From: Diaminobutyricibacter sp. McL0608
GTDB lineage: Bacteria > Actinomycetota > Actinomycetes > Actinomycetales > Microbacteriaceae
Assembly (NCBI RefSeq): GCF_039613825.1
Contig: NZ_CP154826.1
Coordinates: 2,976,001 to 3,040,000, forward strand
Length of the DNA stretch: 64,000 nucleotides
Reading direction: 5' to 3'
The stretch's first letter is position 1; the number at the start of each line of letters is the position of its first letter. This document shows, one piece after another, positions 8,752 to 17,006 of the stretch. The notes under the pieces are model-generated. The model had not been told where the DNA came from. It did no database searches and saw nothing but the letters and a program-made list of their open reading frames with translations. The position numbers and the translations under genes are program-made.

Positions 8752-9734
8752 TTCACGTCCTTCATCGGCTTCACGATCCACAGGTACAGGGCGACGATCA
8801 CCAGCACGATGCCGAAGTTGATGACGCTGAGGGCGCTCGACAGGTCGATCCGCTGCTCACCCTGCAGCAGCTTGAACACATACGTGGTCGTCGTGTCCGC
8901 TTTGTAGCCCGGTATCGACCCGGTCATCAGCTTCAGGATCGGCAACGAGTTGAACACGTTGATGATGTTGATGAGGCTGGCGAGCGCGATCGCATTCCGC
9001 AGGTTGGGGAGGATGACGCCGAAGTAGGTGCGCGTTGCGCCCGCGCCGTCCATCTTGGCCGCCTCGAGCATGTCGCCGGGGATGCCCGCGAGACCCGCGA
9101 GGATCGTGTACGTCGTGAACGGCAGCGAGACGAAGACGGCGATGCAGATCGACGAGAGGAACGCGGGAAGCGGCTGCTGGGTGAAGCCGAACGGCGCGTT
9201 CAGCACGTGGATGTCGACCAGGAACTTGTTGATGATGCCGTAGTACGGGTCGAGCCCGTAGACGAAGACGGTGGTCGTCATGACCACGCTGGCAGCCCAC
9301 GGGATGAGGATCGCCATCCTCACCCACTGGCGGCCCGGGAAGTTCTTGTTGAGGAACTGGGCGAGCACCAGCGAGATGACGACGGTCAGCGCGACGACCA
9401 CCACCACCCACACGAAGGTGTTCACGAGGATGCCGGGCAGTTCGGGACGGCTGAGCACGGTGGCGTAGTTCTGCAGGCCGACCGAACCGTGGTCGACGCC
9501 CGAGACCGAGATCTTGCGCGTCGAGTTGTAGATCATGAAGCCGGCGGGGAACAGCACGACGCCGAAGATCAGGATGAGCGCCGGAAGCGTCCAGGGCACC
9601 GCGTGCCACAGGTCGGAGACGCCCGAGGTCGAGCGGCCGGGCGGGCGCGTGGTCGCGCCGCCCGCCCCGCGGCGGGGACGACCGGATCCGGCCGCCCCCG
9701 TCGGGGTCGATGTTTCATCGATGGACTGACTCAT
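8748..9734 (-). CDS. ABC sugar transporter permease, MalF/UgpA-like
   Basis: 328 residues. A Ser/Gly/Pro-rich cytoplasmic tail of about 40 residues is followed by six membrane spans. The ATPase-contact loop reads MLEAAKMDGAGATRTYFGVILPNLRN. It pairs with the downstream permease, which it overlaps by 4 bases, and follows the binding-protein gene after a 10-base gap. It should import a mono- or disaccharide, most likely an amino sugar given the neighbours; the sequence itself does not show the substrate. Confidence 0.9.
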   Translation of the reverse strand: MSQSIDETSTPTGAAGSGRPRRGAGGATTRPPGRSTSGVSDLWHAVPWTLPALILIFGVVLFPAGFMIYNSTRKISVSGVDHGSVGLQNYATVLSRPELPGILVNTFVWVVVVVALTVVISLVLAQFLNKNFPGRQWVRMAILIPWAASVVMTTTVFVYGLDPYYGIINKFLVDIHVLNAPFGFTQQPLPAFLSSICIAVFVSLPFTTYTILAGLAGIPGDMLEAAKMDGAGATRTYFGVILPNLRNAIALASLINIINVFNSLPILKLMTGSIPGYKADTTTTYVFKLLQGEQRIDLSSALSVINFGIVLVIVALYLWIVKPMKDVK

Positions 9735-9744
9735 GCGACCGGTT

Positions 9745-10986
9745 CTACTGCCCGACTGCCTTGGCCTGGATTGCCTTCAGCAGGTCCGCGGGCTTGGCAC
9801 CCTGGGCGAGCTGACCGATCTGGCTCTGCATGGCGCCCTGTGCCGCCGTCCAGTTGGGGTTGGTCGACGGGTAGAACTGGGCGTTCGGGAGCAGATCGAG
9901 GAACGGCTTGATGGTCTCGTTCGAGGCCATCTCGGTTGCGCCGGACTTCGTGGTCGGCAGGAAGCCTTCCGTGCTGACCCACTTCGTGTAGACCGGTGCC
10001 GTGTAGAAGTAGTCGAGGAACTTCTTGATCGACTCCGTCTTGTCCGTCTTGTTCTTGAACGCCATCAGGTGGTCCGCGACGCCGAGCGTGAACGGCGAGC
10101 CGTCCTTCGTCGGGATCGGGGCGATTCCGTAGTTGAGGCTGGCGTTCTTGTCCTTGATCTGGCCGACGGTCGGCGGGAGGCCGACCTGCATGCCGATCTT
10201 GCCCTGGATGAAGACGTTGAGCAGCGGCGTGCGGTCGGTCGAGCCGGCGTTCGGCTCGGTGACCCCGGCGTTGATCAGCTTCTGCATCTCGGTCGCGCCC
10301 GTGACGTTCTCGGGCGAGTCGATGGTCAGCGTCTTGGAGTCGCCGTACCCGCCGCCTGCTCCGTAGAACCAGATGGCCGACTCGGCCTGCGCCTCTTCGC
10401 TTCCGAGCGGCATACCGTAGCCGATGCTGCCCGCGGCCTTGATCTTCGCGGCGTCAGCCTCGAGGTCGGCCCAGGTCGTCGGCGGTGCGGTGATGCCTGC
10501 CTTCTGGAAGATGTCCTTGTTGTAGAACAGGGCACGGGCGGATGCGATGAAGGGAAGGCCCCACTGCGTTCCGTCGATGCTCGCGTTCTTGACGAACGAG
10601 GGCTGGAAGTCGTCGAGGGTCTTCGCCGAGACGATGTCCTTCGCCGGGTAGAGCAGGTTGTCGGAGGCGAACCCCGCGAACGCGTCGATGTTCAGGATGT
10701 CGGGCTGCTTGCCCGCCTGGATCTTGGTCTTGATCACATCGTTGATCGCGGTCCACGACTGAACGTCGAGATTGACCTTGATATCGGTGTTCTTGGCCTC
10801 GAAATCCTTGATGATCTGCTGCCACTCCGCCTTGGTGCCGTCGGAGTAGCTGGCGACCATCAGGTTGAGCGTTTTCGCGTCGCCGGATGAGGAGCTTGAG
10901 CCGCCCCCGAATCCGCAGGACGCCAGCGTCAGGGTGGCGACTGTCGCTGTGGCGACGATCGCTCCCAGTCGCAGAGACTTCTTCAT
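9745..10986 (-). CDS. ABC sugar transporter solute-binding lipoprotein
   Basis: 413 residues. MKKSLRLGAI starts a lipoprotein signal peptide with lipobox LASC, followed by a Gly/Ser-rich linker and an extracellular solute-binding family 1 domain (IIKDFEAKNTDIKVNLDVQ, and a conserved C-terminal FLPTTKSG). The ATG at 10986 is preferred over upstream starts because GAGGAAG precedes it and the signal peptide then has normal length. It is the first gene of the importer operon and is transcribed divergently from the amino-sugar catabolic operon at 11318. Confidence 0.92.
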   Translation of the reverse strand: MKKSLRLGAIVATATVATLTLASCGFGGGSSSSSGDAKTLNLMVASYSDGTKAEWQQIIKDFEAKNTDIKVNLDVQSWTAINDVIKTKIQAGKQPDILNIDAFAGFASDNLLYPAKDIVSAKTLDDFQPSFVKNASIDGTQWGLPFIASARALFYNKDIFQKAGITAPPTTWADLEADAAKIKAAGSIGYGMPLGSEEAQAESAIWFYGAGGGYGDSKTLTIDSPENVTGATEMQKLINAGVTEPNAGSTDRTPLLNVFIQGKIGMQVGLPPTVGQIKDKNASLNYGIAPIPTKDGSPFTLGVADHLMAFKNKTDKTESIKKFLDYFYTAPVYTKWVSTEGFLPTTKSGATEMASNETIKPFLDLLPNAQFYPSTNPNWTAAQGAMQSQIGQLAQGAKPADLLKAIQAKAVGQ

Positions 10987-11317
10987 TGACTTCCTCACTC
11001 TCGAATGGACGTGCCGTCGCCGGAAGAGCCTGCGCAACGGTGCGTGTGTGATCCGGGTCACCACCGCAGGACGTGTGCTGTGATGATTTATGAATCATTC
11101 ACTGATAAAACAATCACTTTCATTCAATCAGTGCTCAGATTCTTGCGCGGATCGTTCGCGAGGTCAAGAAGCGCACCGCACATCGTTACACACCGTTTAC
11201 ACAGGTTCATCCGGCTCCGCCCTGCGGCGGCTATTCCGACTGAATATGATTACTAGACAGACGTAACGATCATTTGCAATCATTGATGCACCATCGCGAT
11301 CGAAAGAGAGCCTCGCA
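10987..11317. promoter_or_regulatory. Divergent control region between importer and amino-sugar operon
   Basis: 331 bases without a gene. It is AT-rich compared with its surroundings and holds several short palindromes and repeats of ATCATT. An inverted repeat with 6-base arms spans 11083-11098, CACTGAT/ATCAGTG arms lie at 11100-11106 and 11127-11133, and an imperfect repeat lies near 11269-11287. TATGAT at 11245-11250 could be a -10 element for the plus-strand operon. The encoded DeoR regulator is the natural candidate to bind here. Site assignment is inference. Confidence 0.5.
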
Positions 11318-12235
11318 ATGACCGAAGCACGGCACACCGCCGGGGGAAGCGCGCCGGGCACCCATATGGAAGCCGAGCTGAACTCCCAGCCCGACACCTG
11401 GGCACGCGCCGCCGACCTCCGGGCCGAGCAGGCGCTCCTGCCTGCGCGGGGCGAGCGGATCGCGGTGGTGGGTTGCGGAACCTCGTGGTTCATGGCCCAG
11501 TCCTACGCGACGCTGCGTGAGACCGCGGGACACGGAGTCACCGACGCCTTCGCCGCATCCGAAGCCTTCATCGATCGCGACTACGACGCGATCGTCGCGA
11601 TCACCCGCTCCGGGACCACGACGGAGGTCCTCGAACTCCTCGACGGTCTCCGGGGCACGACCCGCACGATCGGAGTGCTCGGCGCACCGGACACCCCACT
11701 CGTCGACCTGGTCGACGACGTCATCGTGCTCCCCTTCGCCGACGAAGTGTCCGTCGTGCAGACGCGGTTCGCCACCACCGCCCTCGCCCTGCTGCGCGCA
11801 TCTCTCGGCGAGAGCCTCGACGCGGCGATCGTCGATGCCGCCTACGCCCTCTCCGCCGACCTCGACGAGCTGCTCCTCACAGCCGACCAGTACTCGTTCC
11901 TCGGCACCGGCTGGACCGTCGGAATCGCGCACGAGGCCGCCCTCAAGATGCGCGAAGCGAGCCAGTCGTGGACCGAATCGTATCCGGCCAAGGAATACCG
12001 GCACGGGCCGATCGCGATCGCCGCACCCGGGCGCGTGACCTGGATGTTCGGTGCAGCACCGGACGGCCTGTACGACGACGTCGCGGCGACCGGCGCCCAC
12101 TTCGAGCACCGCGCGATCGATGCGATGGCCGACCTGATCCGCGCCCAGCGCGTCGCACTCGAACGCGCCCGATCCTTCGGACTCGACCCCGACGCCCCCC
12201 GCAACCTCACCCGCTCCGTCATACTCGACTCGTGA
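11318..12235 (+). CDS. SIS-domain sugar-phosphate isomerase/deaminase (AgaS-like)
   Basis: 305 residues with two SIS domains. VVGCGTSWFMAQSYATLRE and ITRSGTTTEVLELL are the phosphosugar-binding loops of the first; SFLGTGWTVGIAHEAALKMREAS with the SYPAKEYRHGP motif forms the second, as in GlmS, FrlB and AgaS. In this operon (kinase, deacetylase, tagatose-type kinase and aldolase) the best fit is AgaS: deamination/isomerisation of galactosamine-6-phosphate to tagatose-6-phosphate. GlcN-6-P as substrate is the alternative. It is the first gene of a six-gene operon and overlaps the ROK gene by GTGA. Confidence 0.8.
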   Translation: MTEARHTAGGSAPGTHMEAELNSQPDTWARAADLRAEQALLPARGERIAVVGCGTSWFMAQSYATLRETAGHGVTDAFAASEAFIDRDYDAIVAITRSGTTTEVLELLDGLRGTTRTIGVLGAPDTPLVDLVDDVIVLPFADEVSVVQTRFATTALALLRASLGESLDAAIVDAAYALSADLDELLLTADQYSFLGTGWTVGIAHEAALKMREASQSWTESYPAKEYRHGPIAIAAPGRVTWMFGAAPDGLYDDVAATGAHFEHRAIDAMADLIRAQRVALERARSFGLDPDAPRNLTRSVILDS

Positions 12236-13209
12236 CCGATCCGTCGCCTGCAGCTGTGAGGTCCAGCGGTGTCGCGCTCGGGTCGGGCAGCGCCGTGCTC
12301 GCCTTCGACGTCGGCGGCACCGACATGAAGGCCGCCCTCGTCGACAGCGCGGGCGTCATCCGGGCGCTGGAGCGCATTCCGACGCCCCACGACGGCGAGC
12401 GGACCGCGGATGCGGTGCTCGCGAGGCTGGCCGAGGTGGCCGCACGATTCGGGGCGGCGTATCCCGATGTCGTCCCGCTCGCGGCCGGACTCCTCGTCCC
12501 CGGGCACGTCGACGACGAAGCCGGCGTCGGCATCCTCTCGGAGAACCTCCACTGGCATGACGTACCGTTCCGCGATCGGTTCGAAGCGCTCATCGGCATT
12601 CCCGTCACGTTCAGCCATGACGTGCGCGGTGCCGGCGAAGCAGAGCACCGCCTCGGGGCGGCGGCACCGTTCTCGGATGTCGTCGTCATGGTGATCGGAA
12701 CGGGCATCGCCGGGGCGATCTTCATCGGCGGCGCACTCCACACCGGCGGCGGGATGGCGGGCGAGATGGGCCACTCCCGGGTCGCCGACGGCCCCGCGTG
12801 CGCCTGCGGCGGAACCGGATGCCTCGAAGCCGTCGCCTCGGCAGGGGCGATCGCCCGTCGCTACAACGCGCGCACCGGGGCCGAGGTCGCAGGCGCGAAA
12901 GAAGTGATCGATCGTGCCCGCAACGGCGACGCGGATGCGGCGTGGGTGTGGGAGACCGCACTCGACGCCCTGGCGCTCGACCTCTCGCACACCGTCGCAC
13001 TGCTCGCACCACAGGCCATCGTGATCGGCGGCGGCCTGTCGCAGGCGGGTCCGGTGCTGTTCGAACCGCTCGCCGAGCGCCTCGACGCGATCCTGACCTT
13101 CCACCGGCGGCCCCTGCTGCTGCAGGCGAGCATCGGCGAGGATGCGGGCGTGATCGGTGCCGCTCTGCGGGCACGCGACCGCATCGCGGCGAGGGAGCTG
13201 ACCGCGTGA
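12232..13209 (+). CDS. ROK family sugar kinase (candidate GalNAc/GlcNAc kinase)
   Basis: 325 residues. FDVGGTDMKAALVD is the ATP phosphate-binding loop, and CACGGTGCLEAVAS is the ROK zinc motif CxCGxxGCxE. There is no N-terminal helix-turn-helix, so this is a kinase and not a repressor. In context it would phosphorylate an imported N-acetylhexosamine at O-6. The GTG start at 12232 overlaps the SIS gene stop; the frame is open further upstream but only as shadow sequence. It overlaps the next gene by GTGA. Confidence 0.87.
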   Translation: MTDPSPAAVRSSGVALGSGSAVLAFDVGGTDMKAALVDSAGVIRALERIPTPHDGERTADAVLARLAEVAARFGAAYPDVVPLAAGLLVPGHVDDEAGVGILSENLHWHDVPFRDRFEALIGIPVTFSHDVRGAGEAEHRLGAAAPFSDVVVMVIGTGIAGAIFIGGALHTGGGMAGEMGHSRVADGPACACGGTGCLEAVASAGAIARRYNARTGAEVAGAKEVIDRARNGDADAAWVWETALDALALDLSHTVALLAPQAIVIGGGLSQAGPVLFEPLAERLDAILTFHRRPLLLQASIGEDAGVIGAALRARDRIAARELTA

Positions 13210-14129
13210 TCCTCACCGTCACCCCGAATCCCGCGCTCGACGTGACCTACCGGGTGCGCGCGCTCGAACCGGGAGAGAGCCATCGCGTCGAGGCTCCGGT
13301 CGTGCGCGCCGGCGGCAAGGGCATCAACGTCGCCCGCGTCATCGCCCAGACCGGTGGCCACGCCCTGGCACTCGCGACAGCGGGCGGTGTCACGGGATCC
13401 CGGCTCTCCGCCGACCTTCTCGCTAGCGGACTCCCCCATGAGCTCGTCCCCGTAGCGGCCGAGACGCGAACCAGCATTGCGATCGTCGACGAGACCGAAT
13501 CGCACGCCACCCTGCTCAACGAGGCCGGCCATCCGCTGAGCGTCACGGAGTGGGAGCACCTCGGCGAGGCCGCGGACCGGCTGAGCATCCCGGCGCAGTG
13601 TCTCGTCGCCTCCGGCAGCCTCCCTGCCGACGCACCGGAAGGGTTCTTCGCTTCGCTCGTCGCCATCGCCCGCGACCGAGGCATCCCGAGCGTCGTCGAC
13701 ACCACCGGGCCCGGCCTCGTGCTCGCGGCGCGGGCCGGTGCCAACGTGCTCAAACCGAACCGGCGCGAGCTCGCAGAGACCACCGGCGAGAGCGATCCGC
13801 TCGACGGCGCCGCCCAGCTCATCGGCCTCGGCGCGGGACTCGTCTTCGTCTCGCTCGGCGAGAAAGGGATGCTGGCACTCAGCGCATCCGACCCGTCGCG
13901 CCCGATCCGCGCCCGGCTGGACACCCCGCTCCGCGGCAACGCCACCGGTGCGGGCGACGCCGCCGTCGCCGCGATCGCGAGCTGCCTGGTGGAGGGCGTG
14001 CGCGATCCGTCCGCCATCCTGTCCCGCGCGATCGCTTGGTCGGCCGCGGCCGTGCTCGCTCCGGTTGCCGGCGAACTCGCTCCGGGCTTCGCTCAGCTCG
14101 AGCGCAGGCTCGTCGTCACCCCGGCCTGA
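13206..14129 (+). CDS. PfkB-family hexose-phosphate kinase (tagatose-6-P / 1-phosphofructokinase type)
   Basis: 307 residues. It begins VILTVTPNPALDVTY, the typical start of the LacC/FruK branch of PfkB kinases, and ends with GNATGAGDAAVAA, which holds the catalytic Asp and anion hole. VRAGGKGINVARV is PfkB signature 1. With a class II aldolase next door and an AgaS-like gene upstream, tagatose-6-phosphate kinase is the preferred role; 1-phosphofructokinase is the alternative. GTG at 13206 overlaps the ROK stop. Confidence 0.88.
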   Translation: MILTVTPNPALDVTYRVRALEPGESHRVEAPVVRAGGKGINVARVIAQTGGHALALATAGGVTGSRLSADLLASGLPHELVPVAAETRTSIAIVDETESHATLLNEAGHPLSVTEWEHLGEAADRLSIPAQCLVASGSLPADAPEGFFASLVAIARDRGIPSVVDTTGPGLVLAARAGANVLKPNRRELAETTGESDPLDGAAQLIGLGAGLVFVSLGEKGMLALSASDPSRPIRARLDTPLRGNATGAGDAAVAAIASCLVEGVRDPSAILSRAIAWSAAAVLAPVAGELAPGFAQLERRLVVTPA

Positions 14130-14152
14130 CCCGCCCGCACCCCAGGAGTCCC

Positions 14153-15022
14153 ATGCCACTCGTTCCGACCAGGGAGCTCGTCCTCGCAGCCGCCGCGCGA
14201 CGGACGGGCATCGGCGCCTTCAATGTGATCCATCTGGAAACGGCGGAGGCGCTCGTCAGCGGTGCCGAGCAGGCGCATGCACCGGTCATCCTCCAGATCT
14301 CGCAGAACTGCGTGGCCTATCACGGTGGTCTCGAGCCGATCGCGCGAGCTGTGCTGTCCGCGGCGCATCGCTCGTCGGCCCACGTCGCTGTCCATCTCGA
14401 CCACGCCGAGGACGAAGACCTGGCCCGCCAGGCCATCGACCTCGGCTTCGGTTCGGTCATGTTCGACGGATCGACCCTCGACTACGAGGCGAACGTGGAG
14501 GCGACCGTCGGGGTCGTCGAATACGCGCACGCGAACGACGCGTTCGTCGAAGCCGAGCTCGGCGCGATCGGCGGCAAGGGCACCGCACATGCTCCCGGCG
14601 TGCGCACGGACCCGCGCGAGGCCCGAAGGTTCGTGGACGAGACCGGGGTCGACGCACTGGCCGTCGCTGTCGGCTCGTCGCACGCGATGACGCGGCGCAC
14701 AGCTGCACTCGACCTCGACCTGATCGCCGCGATCCATGCCGCCGCGCATGTTCCCCTCGTGTTGCACGGCTCGTCCGGCGTTCCGGATGAGACGATCGTC
14801 GAGGCGATCCGTGCCGGTATGACCAAGATCAACGTCTCCACCCACCTCAACGGGTTCTTCACCAACGCGGTACGCGCTTACCTGGCCGCGCATCCCGAAG
14901 CGGTCGACTCGCGCCGTTACGTCGGCGCGGGCCGCGAGGCGCTGGCGGCCGAAGCGGCGCGCCTGATCACTGTGTTCTCCTCCGGTCCCCGTGCCGGAGC
15001 ACCCGAGGGAGTCACCGCATGA
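14153..15022 (+). CDS. Class II fructose/tagatose-bisphosphate aldolase (KbaY/GatY-like)
   Basis: 289 residues, the size of GatY/KbaY. HLDHAEDEDLARQAIDLG contains the metal-binding and catalytic Asp-His region, GFGSVMFDGSTLDYEANV is the class II signature, and AELGAIGGKG and VLHGSSGVPDE complete the zinc and phosphate sites. It would split tagatose-1,6-bisphosphate (or FBP) to dihydroxyacetone phosphate and glyceraldehyde-3-phosphate. The ATG at 14153 has AGGAG upstream. It overlaps the DeoR gene by ATGA. The tagatose preference rests on operon context. Confidence 0.9.
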   Translation: MPLVPTRELVLAAAARRTGIGAFNVIHLETAEALVSGAEQAHAPVILQISQNCVAYHGGLEPIARAVLSAAHRSSAHVAVHLDHAEDEDLARQAIDLGFGSVMFDGSTLDYEANVEATVGVVEYAHANDAFVEAELGAIGGKGTAHAPGVRTDPREARRFVDETGVDALAVAVGSSHAMTRRTAALDLDLIAAIHAAAHVPLVLHGSSGVPDETIVEAIRAGMTKINVSTHLNGFFTNAVRAYLAAHPEAVDSRRYVGAGREALAAEAARLITVFSSGPRAGAPEGVTA

Positions 15023-15804
15023 ACAGGGCCGAGCGGCTGAACGCCGTGCTCGATCTTCTCGCCGAGACCGGACAGGTCGAGGTCGACGACATCATCACCA
15101 AGCTCGACGTCTCGGCCGCGACCGCTCGACGCGACCTGGACACGCTGGCGAGCCAGCAGCTCCTCACCCGCACCCGAGGCGGTGCGATCGGCCAGTCGGT
15201 CGCCTACGATCTCCCCATCCGGTACAAACGGGAACAGCACGCCCCGGAGAAGCTGCGGATCGCGCTGGCCGCCAGCGCTCTGGTGCCGCGCGGGGCTGTG
15301 GTGGGCCTGTGCGGCGGGACGACGAGCACGGCGGTCGCGAGCGTCCTCGCCGCGCGGGCCGACCTCATGGAGCCGTCGCCGCATCCGAACCTCACCGTGG
15401 TCACCAACGCGATCAACATCGCCGCACAGCTCGTCATGCGGCCCCAGATCAAGACCGTCGTCACCGGCGGGGTGGTGCATGCACGGTCGTACGAGCTGGT
15501 CGGACCGTACAGCGACGTCGTGCTCGAGAAGATCACGATGGACATCGCGTTCATCGGGGTCAACGGCATCGACCCGATCGTCGGCGCCACCGTGCACGAC
15601 GAAGGCGAAGCGAGCGTGAACTCGCTGATGGCCAAGCGCGCGACCCGCGCGGTCATCGTCGCGGACTCGAGCAAGATCGGGCGTACCGCCTTCGCCACGC
15701 TGAGTGGCCCGCGTGTCCTGAGCACGCTCATCACCGACAGCGGGATCACCGACGAGCAGCGCGCCGCGTTCGCCGAGCACGGCATCGAAGTCATCGTCGC
15801 CTGA
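15019..15804 (+). CDS. DeoR/GlpR-family transcriptional regulator (AgaR-like)
   Basis: 261 residues. The N-terminal winged helix-turn-helix (NRAERLNAVLDLLAETGQ then DVSAATARRDLDTL, the DeoR recognition helix) is followed by a DeoRC sugar-phosphate-binding domain with GLCGGTTSTAVAS and a terminal VIVADSSKIGR motif. Members usually repress catabolic operons and release DNA on binding a phosphosugar. It lies inside the operon it probably controls; the divergent region at 10987-11317 is the likely target. Confidence 0.92.
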   Translation: MNRAERLNAVLDLLAETGQVEVDDIITKLDVSAATARRDLDTLASQQLLTRTRGGAIGQSVAYDLPIRYKREQHAPEKLRIALAASALVPRGAVVGLCGGTTSTAVASVLAARADLMEPSPHPNLTVVTNAINIAAQLVMRPQIKTVVTGGVVHARSYELVGPYSDVVLEKITMDIAFIGVNGIDPIVGATVHDEGEASVNSLMAKRATRAVIVADSSKIGRTAFATLSGPRVLSTLITDSGITDEQRAAFAEHGIEVIVA

Positions 15805-17006
15805 TGGGAGATCCGATCCTCATCCATTCGGCGCGCATCGTCACCGACGGTGTCGTCACCGACGACGGCTGGGTGCATTTCGACGGTTCGACGATCTCCG
15901 CGACCGGTTCCGGAGATTCGTGGCGCTCAGCGCTCGGCGGCCACACGGCCGACATCGTCGACGCCCGCGGCGCCTGGCTGACGCCCGGGTTCATCGACAT
16001 CCACAACCATGGCGGGGCGGGAGTGTCGTTCGATGACGGCGACGAAGCGATCCGCGCGGCCATGGCGATGCACAGCGGTCACGGCACCACGCGATTCGTG
16101 GTGTCCCTCGTCACCGCGCCTCTTGCGGCGCTGGAACGCAGGCTCGCGACGGTCGCCGAACTGGCCCGCACAAATCCTCTCGTCCTCGGCAGCCACCTGG
16201 AAGGGCCTTTCCTCGATCACGGGCACAAGGGCGCCCACGACCCGGCACTGCTCGTCCACGCGGACCCCGATTCCCTCGAGCGCGTGCTGGCCGCGGCAGC
16301 CGGTACATTGCGCCAGATCACCCTCGCCCCCGAGCTCGACGGCGGAATGGCCGCGGTCCGCCGCTTCACGGATGCCGGCGTGGCCGTCGCCGTCGGACAC
16401 ACCGGAGCCGACTTCGCTCAGACCCTGGCAGCGTTCGACGCCGGTGCGAGCATCCTGACGCATGCCTTCAACGGCATGGACGGCATCCACCACCGCGCGC
16501 CCGGCCCGGTCGCCGCAGCGACGCGCACCCCGGGCGTCACGATCGAGATCATCAACGACGGCATCCACGTGCATCCGGAGGTCGTGCGTCTCACCTTCGC
16601 CGGGGCGCCCGGACGCGTCGCTCTCGTGTCGGATGCGATGGCCGCAGCAGGGTCGGGTGACGGTGACTACGTGCTCGGCTCCCTGGCCGTCACGGTTCGC
16701 GACGGCGTCGCACGTCTCGCCGTCGGCGACTCGATCGCAGGCTCCACCCTCACCCTCGACGCCGCGCTGCGCCGTGCGGTCGCCGAGGTCGGCATCCCTG
16801 TCGGCGAGGCCGTGGATGCGCTGACCCGGATACCTGCGCGCGCCGTGGGGCGCAGCCACGATCTCGGCAGGCTGGCCGCCGGTTACGCGGCGGACGCGGT
16901 GCTTCTCGACGACGCCTTCGGAGTGCTCGCGGTGTGGGCGGACGGGCGGGTCATCCGTCCGACCACCAGCACGAGCACGAACGACACGACCAGGATGCCG
17001 ATGTAG
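15804..17006 (+). CDS. N-acetylhexosamine-6-phosphate deacetylase (NagA/AgaA type), copy 1
   Basis: 400 residues, amidohydrolase superfamily. Metal and catalytic residues are seen in FIDIHNHGGAG, GSHLEGPFL, AVGHTGAD, THAFNGMDGIHH and the catalytic Asp in VSDAMAAAG. It removes acetate from N-acetylhexosamine-6-phosphate; GalNAc-6-P is favoured by the operon and GlcNAc-6-P is possible. ATG at 15804 overlaps the DeoR stop by one base (TGATG). The last 124 bases overlap the convergent MFS gene, adding about 14 non-family residues. A second copy is at 23712. Confidence 0.92.
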   Translation: MGDPILIHSARIVTDGVVTDDGWVHFDGSTISATGSGDSWRSALGGHTADIVDARGAWLTPGFIDIHNHGGAGVSFDDGDEAIRAAMAMHSGHGTTRFVVSLVTAPLAALERRLATVAELARTNPLVLGSHLEGPFLDHGHKGAHDPALLVHADPDSLERVLAAAAGTLRQITLAPELDGGMAAVRRFTDAGVAVAVGHTGADFAQTLAAFDAGASILTHAFNGMDGIHHRAPGPVAAATRTPGVTIEIINDGIHVHPEVVRLTFAGAPGRVALVSDAMAAAGSGDGDYVLGSLAVTVRDGVARLAVGDSIAGSTLTLDAALRRAVAEVGIPVGEAVDALTRIPARAVGRSHDLGRLAAGYAADAVLLDDAFGVLAVWADGRVIRPTTSTSTNDTTRMPM

